Source: Atrina japonica (lineage: Eukaryota > Mollusca > Bivalvia > Pterioida > Pinnidae). Taken from it: 64,000 bases of DNA. Position 1 is the stretch's first letter. Every line of letters begins with the position of its first letter. The notes below the pieces were generated by a model, which did no database searches, had not been told where the DNA came from, and saw only the letters and a program-made list of their open reading frames with translations. The DNA is taken from the NCBI GenBank assembly GCA_030159075.1, contig BROG01000544.1, positions 323,501-387,500 of the forward strand. The letters are read 5' to 3'. Shown here piece after piece: positions 1-11,655 of the stretch. A program made the position numbers and the translations under genes.

Positions 1-483
1 TTGGTATGGACATAAAAAGATGAATAAGTTGAGATGTTAATAAAGTTTTAACTACAGTTATTTTTGCAATAAAACCCCCCCTTTTCCAATTTTTTAAAGT
101 ATTTTTTTATTTTAACTAGTTTCCTGTCGTATCCTACACACATATACTGGTATATACACACATTTATGCATGCGTACACATGCTCACACACATGTAATAT
201 TAACAAAGGTGTATATTACAAAAGTTGAATCAGACATACTGACATGGAGTAGGAAATAATATGGGAGGGAAGTAATAATCAAATAATTTATATAATTTTA
301 TATATAAACATGAATGTAAATTTGGTTTTAGTAATTGTTCATCATCTTAGTCATAAACATATCATTGTTCAAATATTATGTGTGATAGATTCAGTTGTTA
401 GCTTTTACTATCAGTTTTTTTAAAACTAATCTTATTCCATCCTACCTTTTGCTGGCTAACTTCTCTGCTATATTATCAAAAAT

Positions 484-1137
484 GTCAAAAATGAAAATTT
501 TTCCTTCAGCAGTTTTCGCGTAGACACTGTTATTAAAACACCCACACTTTCAAACTTTTGACTGTTGCGCAGTCTTGTCATTAGTCCAAGGTTCTTTTGG
601 GTTAAATCATCAAAGAATTGCACACCTTTCTTTAAATCCTTTCGTTTTCTCATTATTCCAACTTTCACTTCTGTGTTTTTTAATTTTATAATAATAGGTT
701 TAGGGGATCCAGGTTTTCCAGGGATGTCATCCACTTTCACAGCCACACCTAGGTCACTCTTCAGTCACACCTACGTCACTCTTCACCAAGTTAATTAATT
801 CTTACTCCAGAGCTTCATCTTTCTTTTCCATGTAATTGAATATTCTTATATTATGTTTTCTAGAATACTGTTGATTTCGATTAGCTAGTTTTAATGCCTC
901 TGTAGATCTTGTCTCAACATCAATTACCTTCTCTTCCAACATTTCTATTGCTCTATCTTTTGCTCTTATTCTTTCTCTCATTTCCTCATTCTCTATACTA
1001 AGTCCATCCAATTTGTCATGATGTTTACCAGTTCTTTCTCTTACTTTTACATTTACTTCTCTCAATATATTTATTAGCTCATAAAGGAGCACTATTGGTT
1101 CCAATAGGAATAGCAACAATTTGTTGAAAGACCACAT
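484..1137 (-). pseudogene. LINE ORF1-like remnant (RNA-binding, coiled-coil)
   Basis: Two minus-strand frames: 802-1137 has a coiled coil (ENEEMRERIRAKDRAIEMLE) followed by KHNIRIFNYMEKKDEALE, and 468-746 has PKPIIIKLKNTEVKVGIMRK and RKDLKKGVQFFDDLT. The order coiled coil, then an RNA-recognition fold, then a basic C-terminal domain is that of L1-type ORF1 proteins. A 22-bp tandem duplication (741-762 and 763-784) breaks the frame between the two parts. No RT is attached. Confidence 0.6.
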
Positions 1138-1304
1138 TTCCGAACATTACAATTATATTGTCTATTAGAAATTCAAGCATCTTTTTATATCAACTTCAAT
1201 GTATTTATGTGTGGAATCAGAGTAATAATAATAAGTACACTGTATCATGATAACAAATCACTAGGTATTTAAATTTCGGATACCACTTTTAGTAAAAAAA
1301 AACA

Positions 1305-1925
1305 ACAGTTGTCTATGATGCTAAATAGTCTCTCTTTTATTTTTTTTTTGTCGAATTGTTGTATAAAGGGTAGAGCAGACGTATGTTTTGAAACTGTAAA
1401 TCTGAGAAAAATTGTGTGCCTTCACTTTTTCAAAAAGTTGTTTAAAATTTTTAAGTATTCACATCTGATTTCCACCGCTTCTGGAATAATCAATTGCAAC
1501 TGTACAATACTGCTGAAGTTTCTCCTTAACGGCTGTTAGTATCTTGGTAAGGAGTAAAGATAAAGGTTTGGTAGAACATTTGCTGGATCCTGATATGTAC
1601 CTCTGCTTATGTAGAGTTTTGTGAAGTTTAGGTATCCAATATAAACATGTTAGCTCAAAATCAGTATCGGTTGTAGGTTCATCAAAAGAAGATAATACGT
1701 ACACGTGAATTTGAAGGATCTCGTCCTTTGAAAGTGGGCTACGTGTGTATGTAGGATTACCAGAATTCGTATTAAACCCTAGTTCTTCTAATAAACAATT
1801 CGAATAATGTACCTTACAAATAAAAACTATATTATTTGAGGCTCTGTCTGCTGGGACCAGTACATATTGATCATGTAATCTATCCAGCTCGGGTACCACT
1901 TCTGCATTTAGCAGAGGGATAACGT
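1305..1925 (-). pseudogene. Penelope-like RT fragment 1 (N-terminal part)
   Basis: Minus-strand frame contains PELDRLHDQYVLVPADRASN, TCLYWIPKLHKTLHKQRYIS and SSKCSTKPLSLLLTKILTAV, the thumb-side and finger motifs of Penelope-like reverse transcriptases (WIPKLHK). The match continues in another frame to about 1305 (similar to 17520-17670), so it is broken by shifts and stops. The YIDD catalytic part is absent. Confidence 0.68.
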
Positions 1926-2275
1926 ATTTTCATAGTTCGTTTAAGTTTCCGAGTACGAGATTTTATAAGCCATTTTATAACTTTTAGCTATTCATCCAAG
2001 GAAGAAATACGTGACCCGGAATCTGTAAGCAGGTATGTATGTATGTAGTGTATATTAAAACATAAACAACAGAGGACGCTGTCTTTCTGATTGTTTAAAA
2101 AAACAACATAACCGCTTCGTATAACCGTAATTTTATTGTAATAAAACGGCTGTATCTCGGTTATTTGTTGTCAGAAAAACATAATATTTTTCAGAATATA
2201 TTATGGGAATCATATTCTTTATTTCAAACAAAACTTGTCAAATGGGTGAATCATCCCTTTAATAAAGTCATAATT

Positions 2276-2490
2276 TGTGAATTATCTAAAGAACAATTGA
2301 TATGACCTGACTTGTGTTATTTCTTGATTTGTGAATTATCTTATCAACATTCTTATATGACCTGACTTGTGTTATTAGTTATTTGTGAATTATCTTATGA
2401 ACAAATGATATGACGATTTGTGTTTTTAGTTGATTTGTGAATTATCTTATGAACAATTGATATGACGATTTGTGTTTTTAGTTGATTTCT
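2276..2490. repeat. Minisatellite, about 56-bp unit, four copies
   Basis: Repeats of TTTGTGAATTATCTTATGAA, then CAATTGATATGAC.. and TTGTGTTTTTAGTTGA. The last two units are almost identical. It runs directly into the 3' end of the unrecognised minus-strand ORF at 2482-2838. Confidence 0.7.
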
Positions 2491-2838
2491 TATTCGTAAG
2501 ACTTGAACTAGATGTTGTGTTACATTTACTAGACGAAGCAAACTCGGACTTTCCGGTCGACTTTTTACCTGACACATTGCGTTAATCGATTTGTAAACAC
2601 ACTGAAAAGGAATATCATCACTCAGGATACTATTCTGTATTTCTAAATCTAAAGTACTGTCTATTTTGGTTCCAGATGTACTACGTAGCTTATGCTGTAC
2701 GGACTGTTCAGCCATGCTTTCTCTGTGAAAAAATTCGTGCAATACGTATGTTTGACTTCCATTCATCACGGTTTTCATCAAAGTCTTTTGTGTATCAAAA
2801 TATAATGTAAATATCCTATTAGTATAATGAAGTACCAA
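2482..2838 (-). CDS. Unrecognised minus-strand ORF
   Basis: A coding-like frame containing KTLMKTVMNGSQTYVLHEFF, RESMAEQSVQHKLRSTS and DDIPFQCVYKSINAMCQ. At 2566 there is either a donor (CAG|GTAAAA) or a one-base shift: the neighbouring frame continues with KKSTGKSEFASSSKCNTTSS and a Lys/Thr-rich tail to a stop. Not recognised as a family. It lies downstream of CAP exon 3 on the same strand, but nothing in it resembles CAP. Confidence 0.3.
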
Positions 2839-3479
2839 TAAACATATCTAAAAATCATTTCATGCTAACTACGTTAACACCGATAATAATATCAGAAAAG
2901 TTACTCAGGAAGAAAACACGTACAATCTTAGAAGATACTACATTAAAGGGTGCGCATGCAATCTCACATAACACCGGAAGTGATTATGAAGAAATAGAAT
3001 TATCGTTCATTACCGTAAAGATCTACTTTCACTTTAGAAATCGTGAAATATCATAGATTTAATATACTAATCACCATGCCAAATTCAGACACTTTTTATT
3101 CGAATTATGTCTGGATTTATGAAAACAAAATTCAGGATTTTTTCAGTTTCAGATAATTAATTCACAGATTCAATTTATGTTTTCCCACCATATGTGCTTA
3201 GACTTTGTGTCACATGGTAAATGATTAGATACTTATTTTCCATTAATTAAATAAATTATAATTACAATACGGGAAATGGATTTACTTCACATCTTAATGC
3301 CCCCTGTACATGATTATTTTATTACTGTCAAAGCAATTATGCACTGATCTAATTTCTCAATTTTATCCATGTAAATCTATCTAAGATGTTACACGTCACT
3401 AGTTTCAAAACTTATATACTAGATATAATATTTACTAACCATAGTATGAATTTTCTTAAAAACTGATATAAAATTCCTA

Positions 3480-4200
3480 CACATCAGTTCGGTAATCAGA
3501 CGCACACCGATCAAACCGACTGGTCTGTTTGGAGACCACGTGCATTTCCTCGTCCCGTTCGTCACAGCGCAACAGCGGTAACGGATCCAGCCTTATCTAC
3601 GATACGCGTTTTAAAACACACGTTACGTCACACCCCAACACCAAATCCTGTTGTGATATGCTAAAAATATTCTAACACCTCAGGATAGTGACTGTGTGGC
3701 ATGTCGTCAATTACGCCATCAAAGATGGGACCTCAAAATTCATTTTAGAAACTATTCTTATTCTTATGTTTTTATCGAACAGACTACTCTTTTCTTTTTT
3801 AATCTTTGGAAAATTCAATTCACTTCACCTTTAAACATGTTTGTTCGCATACAGTATTTTTAACCTAAGAAGTAAGAATATACGTTTGTTAGCAAATAAT
3901 TATACGGATTACTGTATCAGATGAATATGCAGTGCAATAGCGTATGTTTAACCAAATGTGAAAAAAATGCTAAGCATTGTCCTGCGTAGAATGGATCATC
4001 ATTATAGTTATTTTGGTATACACAGAATTGGAATATGCAGATATACTTCCTTTTATACATTAAAATTATATATTATATGAATATTAATGTAAGCAAGTAA
4101 TATGTTACTACACAAATAAATAAATGATAAATACACTCATTTCTGTCAAATGTTCGAGATGTTATCGTGATACATAGACATATTTCCAGTAAAGTATGTT
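3480..4200. other. Intergenic or CAP intron, nothing certain
   Basis: A GC-richer patch at 3480-3620 stands out from the AT-rich surroundings and looks like a repeat. No coding unit, RNA gene or complete element was recognised. Confidence 0.4.
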
Positions 4201-4213
4201 CTTTATTACAAAC

Positions 4214-4320
4214 CTGTAAATAATGTCCACACTTAGAAGAACATCCTCCTCCGCGTATGTAGTGGAAGTTCGTCTTCTCTCGCATCCAATAATGAAAAGC
4301 AGCAGAGACGTTCAATGGAT
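4214..4320 (-). CDS. CAP-domain secreted protein, exon 3
   Basis: Acceptor TTTCGACAG, then 2 nt plus 35 codons including AAFHYWMREKTNFHYI and CSSKCGHYLQ, the CAP segment W..E...Y...CGHYxQ. Donor CAG|GTTTGT. It takes the phase 1 left by exon 2, so the three exons join without a shift. Glu and His complete the family's His-Glu-Glu-His set. The intron between exons 2 and 3 is 6.7 kb and full of repeats. The following exon (VVW..GC) was not found. A separate tandem CAP gene is possible but less simple. Confidence 0.8.
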
Positions 4321-4435
4321 CTGTCGAAATTCATTATTTATACAATTTTCTTACATATATCAAATAAAAGTATAGATAGCAAAGTAGTACCAATTAGCCG
4401 GTAAGACAAATAGACAAACATAGTGAACAATGGAC

Positions 4436-4520
4436 AATCACGGACGTCTGGAAAGTCCAGAGGTGAGATCAGACACCACGCATCCCGTTCAATCGGTCAC
4501 ACCCGACCTGAGTCCCAATT
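4436..4520 (-). repeat. Short inverted piece of Penelope-like 3' tail
   Basis: On the minus strand this reads GACTCAGGTCGGGTGTGACC... and on to CCAGACGTCCGTG, an approximate copy of the tail at 5240-5335. It lies just upstream of CAP exon 3 on the genomic plus side. Confidence 0.5.
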
Positions 4521-4539
4521 ACTGGTATTAGTCTGAATT

Positions 4540-6180
4540 ATTTTATAATATATATAATATACATGATATCTATCACTAATTATCATAACTATATAGCTGC
4601 ATATTCTGATATTATATATTAATTATCTCTCGGTATTTATTGTTACTTTACTGGTATTTACCTGCATATTCTGATATTATGTATCAACTATCTCTCTGTA
4701 TATAATGTTACTAATTTCTAATAGACAATATATTTGTAATGTTCGGAGACGTGGTCTTTCAACAAACTGTCGGCATTCCTATGGGAACCAATTGTGCTCC
4801 TTTATTGGCCGACCTGTTCCTTTATTCAGACTTAGACATTTTACTTAATATAAACGCAGACGTGAAATTAGCAACGAAGCTATACGATAAACGCGACGAT
4901 TTCGGCTTTCCCATCGTAAATTTTCCACATTTAAGTAGTAATATCCCTCAGTCACCCGCATATGGAGTTTATATTTCACAAATGATCCGATATGCCAGTG
5001 CGTGCACAACATATGAAGATTTCATATACAGAGGTAAACTACTCACTGACAAATTATTGACACAGGGATATCGAAAACCGCGTTTAATGTCAACGTTCCG
5101 CAAGTTTTACGGTCGGTATAATAGTCTTGTTTGCGACTACTCTGTTTCACTAAGTGAAATGTTGAGTTGCCTTTTCGTTGGCGGTTGTTGAGACGTCTGT
5201 ACCAATTGTGACGAGGATACACTCCTCACGTGTTTCATTGGACTTGACTGTGGACTCACGGCGGGTGTGACCGGTCGACAGGGGATGCTTACTCCTCCAT
5301 GGCACCTGATCCCACCTCTTGGTTTCCAGAGGTCCGTGTTTGTCCATTTTTTACCGGATTTGTATCTATGTCCTGGACATTCTATTGATTTATGCTTTGG
5401 TATCTGAGGTTTTTATACTTTATCATTAATTAAAAAGTGTTTACCTGCTTATTCTGATGTCATATATTAACTATCTGTATATTATGTTACTTTATCATTA
5501 ATTACCTGGTAATTACCTGCATATTCTGATATCATATATTAACTATCTCCCTGTCTATCATGTTACTTTATCATTAATTACCTGGTATTTACCTGTATAT
5601 TCTGATATCATATATTAATTATTTCTCTCTATATTGTGTGACTTTATCATTTATTACCTGGTATTTACCTGCATATTCTGATATTATATATTAACTATAT
5701 CTCTGGCACCTGATCCAACGTCTTGGTTTCCAGAGGTCTGTGTTTGCCCATTTTCACCAGATTTGCATCTATATCCTGGGCATCCTAAAGATTTATACTT
5801 TGGTATTTCATATTTTTTTTTATATATTAACTATCTCTCTGTATATTAGATAACTTTATCATTAATTACCTGGTATTTACCTGTATATTCTGATACTATA
5901 TATCAACTATTTTTAGGTTTTTATGTTACTTTATCATTAATTACCTGGTATCTACCTATATATTCTATAACTTAATGGTCAACTCTCTCCCTACACGTAC
6001 AACACCTTTACCATTAATTATCTACCTATATTTTCTATGAAAATCAACTATCTACCTATCTATTCTGTGACTTAATGATTCAATATCTAGAGTACAGTGT
6101 GTAACTTTATATCAACAATATCTACCTTTATGTTTTGTAATTCTATAACTCACTGTAACTTTATCATCAGCTACCCACCA
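4540..6180. repeat. Diverged AT-rich minisatellite (about 60-75 bp unit) around PLE tails
   Basis: Unit contains TTACCTGGTATTTACCTGC, ATATTCTGATAT and TTAACTATCTCTCTGTAT. Copies lie at 4560-4720, before PLE fragment 2, and in series at 5400-6060, decaying toward 6180. A second PLE tail (5701-5810, GGCACCTGATCC... to CATCCTAAAGATTTATAC) is embedded in the array, so repeat and retroelement tail were amplified together. Confidence 0.65.
4709..5400 (+). pseudogene. Penelope-like RT fragment 2 with catalytic core deleted
   Basis: Encodes FGDVVFQQTVGIPMGTNCAP then LLADLFLYS, and jumps to ATKLYDKRDDFGFPIVNFP and PAYGVYISQMIRYASACTT. Compared with copy 3, the segment with YIDD is missing, so no active RT is possible. 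The 3' tail runs through GACTCACGGCGGGTGTGACC to about 5400. Confidence 0.7.
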
Positions 6181-6244
6181 GTATGTTCTGTAACTTTATT
6201 ATTCGCTACCATCCTTTATATTTTGATATTCACTTTCTCTTTTT

Positions 6245-7264
6245 AGCTCACCTGGCTAAAGCCAGGGTGAGCTTTTGCCATCACTTTGCGTCCGTCGTCC
6301 GTCCGTCTGTCCGCCCGTCTGGCATAAACTTTCATTCAAAGATCTTCTACTCTGAAACTACTGAGCCAATTGGAACCAAACTTGGTCACAATAGTCATTG
6401 GGTTGTCCCCTGTAAAAAAGGTGTTTTTCAGGTTCGCACCTCATTCAAGTTCGCCGCCAACAGGGAACATAATATAACACTGGACCCTATGGGAATCACA
6501 TTTACAGATCTTTTTCTCTGGAACTGCTATCCCAAATGAAACCAAACGTTCCATAATGATCCTTGGAAAGACCTATTTAAAGATGTGTCCAGCAGGTCCA
6601 GGTCCTATCCAAGATGGCTGCTAGCAGGAAACATAGATTAACATTTGACCATATGGGGACACTTTCAAAGATCTTCTAACAACGTGGTCACAATAGTCTT
6701 TGGGTGGTCCCCTGTATAAAATGTGTTTTTCAGGATTGCACCTCATCCAAGTTGGCCGCCGGCAAGGAACATAACTTAACATTGAGACCTATGGGAAAAC
6801 ATATTTACAAATCTTTTTCTCCGGAACTACTGTCCCAATTAAAACCAAATTTGGTCATAATGGTCCTTGGATAGACCCATTTAAAATATGTGTCCGGCAG
6901 GTCTAGGTGCTATCCAAGATGGCCGTCAGCAGGAAACATAGATTAATATTGGACCATATGGGAACACTTTCAAAAATCTTCTCCTCTAAAACTACTGAGC
7001 CAATTGGAACCAAACGTGGTCACAATAGTCTTTGAGTGGCCCCCTGTATAAAATGTGTTTTTCAGGTTCACACCTCATCCAAGATGGCCACCAGCACGGA
7101 ACATAATGTAACATTGGAACATATGGGAAACCCATTTTAATTTTTTCTCTGGAACTACTATCCAAATAAGAATCAAACTTTCTCACAATGGTTGTTTGGA
7201 TGGACCTGTTTAAAACATATTTCTGCCAGGTCCAGGTCTTATTCTAAATGACAACCAGGTGAGC
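6245..7264. repeat. AGCTCACCTGG dispersed repeat with internal tandem units
   Basis: Opens with AGCTCACCTGG (6245-6255) and GTCCGTCGTCCGTCCGTCTG, and closes with the inverted CCAGGTGAGC (7255-7264). In between are three diverged units of about 320 bp, each with ATCTTCT, CTACTGAGCCAATTGGAACC, TGGTCACAATAGTC and CCAAGATGGC. The type is common in bivalve genomes. Confidence 0.7.
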
Positions 7265-7409
7265 AATACAGGCTCTTGTGAACCTCTTGTTTTAATAGTC
7301 GTTGGCACTGCTGGTGGACCATTTGAGTCCCCGAGGGTATACATAAACCTAGTACCTGGTATTTCGGTACCAGCTGATAATTTTATACTAAAGTAATATC
7401 TGGCACATT

Positions 7410-8290
7410 TTTACAGTGGTTACTCTTAAAGACATAGTATCTACGATTTCCTCAATATTTCAATCTCAATTGTTTGGGTCAAATATGTTAGTATTTGGAG
7501 ATAAAAAACGAAAAATTGTTGAATTAAAACACATAGAAGTATTTTTATTGTATTTCACAACTTTCCACGTTTTTTTTATTTTTTTGACGACAAAAATTCG
7601 TTTGCAAGCCCGCCCATATTCTATGTGACCTGTATTTGCGCATTTTCCATTGTTGATAGTGAAAAGCATGGCGTCCAAAGCAAAAACAAATCGTGGCCGA
7701 CCTGTTAAATTGACAGATTCAGCTAGAAAAAGAAATCGGAAAGAAGTTCTGGCGAAATACAACAAGACCAAGATAAATATTGGAAAGGAGCATGATCGAT
7801 GGATAAGCCTCAAGGACCGTCTAAATGTAGGATCTCACGCCGAAGTCGAAATTGTAAATAAATCAAACACGTGCTTACCTCAGCATCCATTGATTGATAT
7901 CGATACGATCTAGGTCATTGCGGTCAAATGGGATATTAATGAGTTTGATTCTTACAGATACGACAACAAATCAGCATTTATCCGTTAATTACGCTAATTA
8001 TACAAAAAAGTGTCGACGTGGAAGATCATTATTCAGTCATATCTTCGATATTTCCGCAAAATTGCCGACTAAAAAAAATAACCATTTTCGTAGATACTAT
8101 GTCTTTAAACGGAATTTGGCTGTATGTTTACATTTATTATTTGGCATTGTCTGATACAACTTTCTTTTTAGATGAAGTCTGATTGACAGAAACGATCGTC
8201 TTGAGCATTATAACTTTGGTATTATGTTTGTAATATTTCTGTAGTTTATCTGAAAATAGGTCAAATATAAAAACCACAGATACCAAAGCA
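7410..8290 (+). repeat. Repeat family with small basic ORF
   Basis: Starts TTTTTACAGTGGTTACTCTT and ends near CTTGAGCATTATAACTTTGG, TATTATGTTTGTAATATTTC. A shorter copy lies at 54262-54450 with both ends and no middle. The 7410 copy carries an ORF at 7670-7912 (MASKAKTNRGRPVKLTDSAR, then KYNKTKINIGKEHDRW), a basic segment resembling the N-termini of uncharacterised mollusc proteins. No function is assigned. Confidence 0.55.
7670..7912 (+). CDS. Small basic ORF, uncharacterised type
   Basis: 80 codons from a good-context ATG. The first ~60 residues are Arg/Lys-rich with GRP, RKRNRKEVLAKYNKT and HDRWISLKDRL; after HAEV the sequence loses that character, suggesting a truncated or intron-interrupted gene. 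It lies inside a repeat, so it may be transposon cargo or a captured exon. Confidence 0.4.
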
Positions 8291-8582
8291 TTTTTCTTTA
8301 GGATGTTTAGGAGTCAATACTAGGTATATGTATATCTATTTTCCAGAGTTACCATCCTTCGTAGAAGGTATCGATTGTGATTCCATTTGTTTGTGCGTTA
8401 AATGAGAAAAGTTATCAATTGTGAAGTCAAATGTTTGTGTGAAAACGACATGTTTTCTCACGTATAGACATGACGTCACAATCGATACCTGCTGACATGG
8501 GAGATAACTCTGACTAACAAAGACAAAATACAAATCATTTAACAAACACAAACCTTCTCTGGGAATCCAGTGATAAATTTGG

Positions 8583-10581
8583 ATCTGGGCCCAGGACCAC
8601 AAAACTATTCACAGACAAATATTTTACTCAACTTCAAGATTTTACTCAAATCTTTTTTTCGATTTGGGTAAAGTTGTGGACCATAAAGTAATTCTTAGAC
8701 AAATTTCTTTCTCAAATGATAAAATACTTAAGTACGGCATGGAGCTGACTTAAGGTGAGCACCAGCCATCTTAGAAGGACGACACCAAAATATACAAAAA
8801 GCCTTACCAACACATTTACTTGTCAAATGTAATTATTTAGAAAACAGAAAACCATTGTGAGCACTACACTAAAAATGAACAAATTTATGTTTAAATTGAA
8901 ACGTAAAAAAGGCACTTACATATATTAAAACTGTCTTTTAATATCCTTCCACGGCGTCCACTTTCGTTGTTATTTATAGAAAATTTTAAAATTCCAAAAA
9001 ATGTAAATTAACTTCCTCAACACCCAGTCTACATGTAGAAGAAGAGAACAATTTGTGAAATTCAAAACCAATGTCACAATGCTTCATTACTGTTCCATTC
9101 ACAAAACGATAAATCAAAATGGAAAAAAAAATTGTTCCCTTGGGGCTCAAGAAGGAATCGCCCAAAAATGAAACTGTTTATTAACATTAATATTTAAGTT
9201 TGTACACATAATATTTGTTATGTGTTTTAAAAGGAAAGTATGAATGATTATGTTTGTAAATTCGTGTTTAATAAGCTAAATAAATCATTCAAAAGGATTA
9301 CAAAACCTCTGGGAGCACACAGTAAGACATACGTGGACATGTATGTAGATGAAATAATGATAGTTTAAAATTTATTCAATTGTTATGACCAACTTGTGTA
9401 AAGATCGAATGATGTCATCATGTTTTTTATATACTTTTTTGTCCATTCAACCGGACTGCATAATAATTAATGCCCAGTCTTTTAGATCCCATGTGTAATC
9501 AGGACTTACATTTGTAAACACTGTCGAATGTAAAAAATTCATGGATGTTTTGAATGATCAGAGTTGGATATTTTTTATTATAACCACTTAATCGATATTC
9601 GGAATTCTAATACGTGAAGCTGGATAACTCACGGATATAAATTATTAGTTTCATATACAACTGTAATTCACATTAAGATGCGCAATGCACCAATTAAAAT
9701 GATATTAATATCTTATTTATTACGTAATTAAAACCATCTTTTGATTTCTCTAACCTTGGTTAATTGTTTTTTGTTCTTGTGGACCTGCAGGCCATGTAAA
9801 CCCTGTTCAACAATGTCTATATTGCATATTAGAGGAGTTCTAAATATTGCAGTTCATTTTCAAGATGGCGTGGATGCTCCACCTTAAATAATTCTTAACA
9901 GCGAAAATGGCTGCCCCCATGTTCGCCTCGGAATAAATAAACGTAAATGTCATTGTAATTGTTCGAGTATTTCGGGACATGTTTAACCCTTTGGCTTTCG
10001 AAAACAACATGTTATTCTTTCTCTGTTGCTTGTTTTGGCCATACGACGTTTTTTTCACTAACAATAGGGACGGTGTAAATCTAGTCAAGTACACATGCCC
10101 CAGTGTATGTTCCGAGTCATTTATCTAATCTAATGTACTAATTTACTTGTATCTTGAATATCGTGTATTATATTCATTGTACATATTATATGTATAAATT
10201 TCTGACTTTTGTCATTTTACAAGACGTTTTTAATGTTTTTAAAAAGGCATATATATCTTTTCCCTCTTTTATGCCGCAAAACGTGCTGCTTACTTGATTT
10301 TCAACGCGTTTGTATACTTCTTGGTTGGTTATTAAATAATTAATCATAGAATATGGTAAGAATAATCTTCAAACATAGAAATTAAGTGAAATGGGACATA
10401 AACTGGGACATATGTCCTAGAGATTTACACTGCCCCTTGACAATCTTATCTCAGTTGAGAAAACTCTAAAGTAGTTTTATGGTCCGCAAGTTTTCACTTT
10501 TTACTCAGATGAGTAAATTCTTAATTTTTGAGAATAAAATTTGTCTCAGAATTTTCCTTGTTTATGGTCTCGGGCCCAGAT
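8583..10581. mobile_element. About 2-kb element with inverted terminal GGGCCC repeats
   Basis: Left end ATCTGGGCCCAGGACCACAA with AGACAAATATTTTACTCAA; right end, reversed, ATCTGGGCCCGAGACCATAA with AGACAAATTTTATTCTCAA. Secondary copies of the GGACCATAAA block lie inside both ends (about 8689 and 10478). No transposase or clear target duplication was recognised inside or around it. Confidence 0.5.
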
Positions 10582-10599
10582 GTTATAATGGAGTAAACA

Positions 10600-11040
10600 T
10601 CCCCTGTTCAGCGGCAACATCCGCCACGTGTCCATTCAAATGAAAATTAACACGAGGAGTAAATCCTTGTCACAATTAGTATAGACGACTCAACAATTGC
10701 CATCGATGAAGGTCAAGTAGCATCAAGTAGTATTCAGCTTACACAACAGCGGCTACTGAAAGTTATGAGTTATTTGCGTGGCAGTTTAAAATCTTTTATT
10801 GCATTAGTTGTGTGACACTTGACCTATAGTTTTCATGAAAGTGACATAGTATCTACAGTTCGTAAAGTTATATGAAAACAAAGTCATTGGTCGAAAGGCT
10901 GAACCTCTACAAATTCACGGTAATGCGTAGACACATTTAAGGAAAATATTTTATGTTGCTAGGGGTCCATTTCGCCTCAATGTTGACAAATTATTACGAT
11001 AAATTGTCCTGATTAAAACATTGACAAATACATTTGAAAT
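10600..11040. other. CAP intron 2, no feature seen
   Basis: AT-rich unique-looking sequence between the 2-kb element and CAP exon 2. Nothing recognised. Confidence 0.4.
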
Positions 11041-11059
11041 ATAAAAAATGTATAGTTAC

Positions 11060-11234
11060 AGGTTATTTTCTTCCAATGAGAATCCACTATCTTCATATGC
11101 CAGTCCCATGTATGGTAAATGTTCTCACCGACACTTTGAAATGTTTTCTGTTTTCCATGTCTTGCCGAGTTGTGTCTTCCGATGCATTTTTCAGCAAATG
11201 ATTTGGCAATGTTGGCTAGCTCGTCACTCCAGTA
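11060..11234 (-). CDS. CAP-domain secreted protein, exon 2
   Basis: Acceptor CATCTAG (minus strand) then YWSDELANIAKSFAEKC, RHNSARHG and FQSVGENIYHT, the core CAP block with the GENIY motif (11115-11132). Phase 0 in. Ends at ACC T|GTAACT, phase 1. The catalytic-site-like His (of RHN) and Glu (of GEN) are present. This exon is hidden in a frame with few long ORFs and was recognised by translating the minus strand. Confidence 0.82.
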
Positions 11235-11384
11235 CTAGATGTGAAGGTATACATGATATATTTATTTTTGTTCACAACTTTTTAAGCTTCAGATTTCGTT
11301 TGCAAAATTGATTTAAACATAACTACATTAGCAATTTTTTCAAACCTGTTGATTAAAAAACATTTTTCGTAAAAATGTAGATGG

Positions 11385-11655
11385 CAGTTTTCATTAACAG
11401 AGTTTACGCTGTTCTAGTGCGAAATTCTGGGTTCAATTTCTGGCACCGGATCATAACCAAGAGTTTGAAAATGGTGGCAACTGTGAAAGTCACGAATCTT
11501 TCCTGTGACAACGACTGAGATGTCCCGTGTCTCAGTCAGATGTAATAACTCTCATTGCACTGACATTAGTCTATAGCACAGGTCAAAATTTCTGGCAATT
11601 CACGTATATCTGATGATATCTTAATAGGACGTTAAACAAGATGAAACAAACAATG
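11385..11655 (+). repeat. SINE with GACGTTAAAC tail
   Basis: A tRNA-like B-box (GGTTCAATTTC near 11431) in the head and a 3' end AGGACGTTAAACAAGATGAA with an A-rich tail. It lies in intron 1 of the CAP gene. The same tail occurs reversed at 45841-46058. Confidence 0.6.

Noticed and set aside
1309..1539. Plus-strand ORF opposite PLE fragment 1
   Set aside because: Shadow of the minus-strand RT remnant.
3486..3560. CAP exon 4 candidate on the minus strand (VVSKQTSRFDRCASDY resembles VVWxxTxxxGC)
   Set aside because: No acceptor AG in the right place, the key Trp and Gly are missing, and the patch looks like a repeat. Chance similarity is likely.
6183..6539. 118-codon ORF over the AGCTCACCTGG repeat
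   Set aside because: Follows the dispersed repeat, which is not coding in its other copies.
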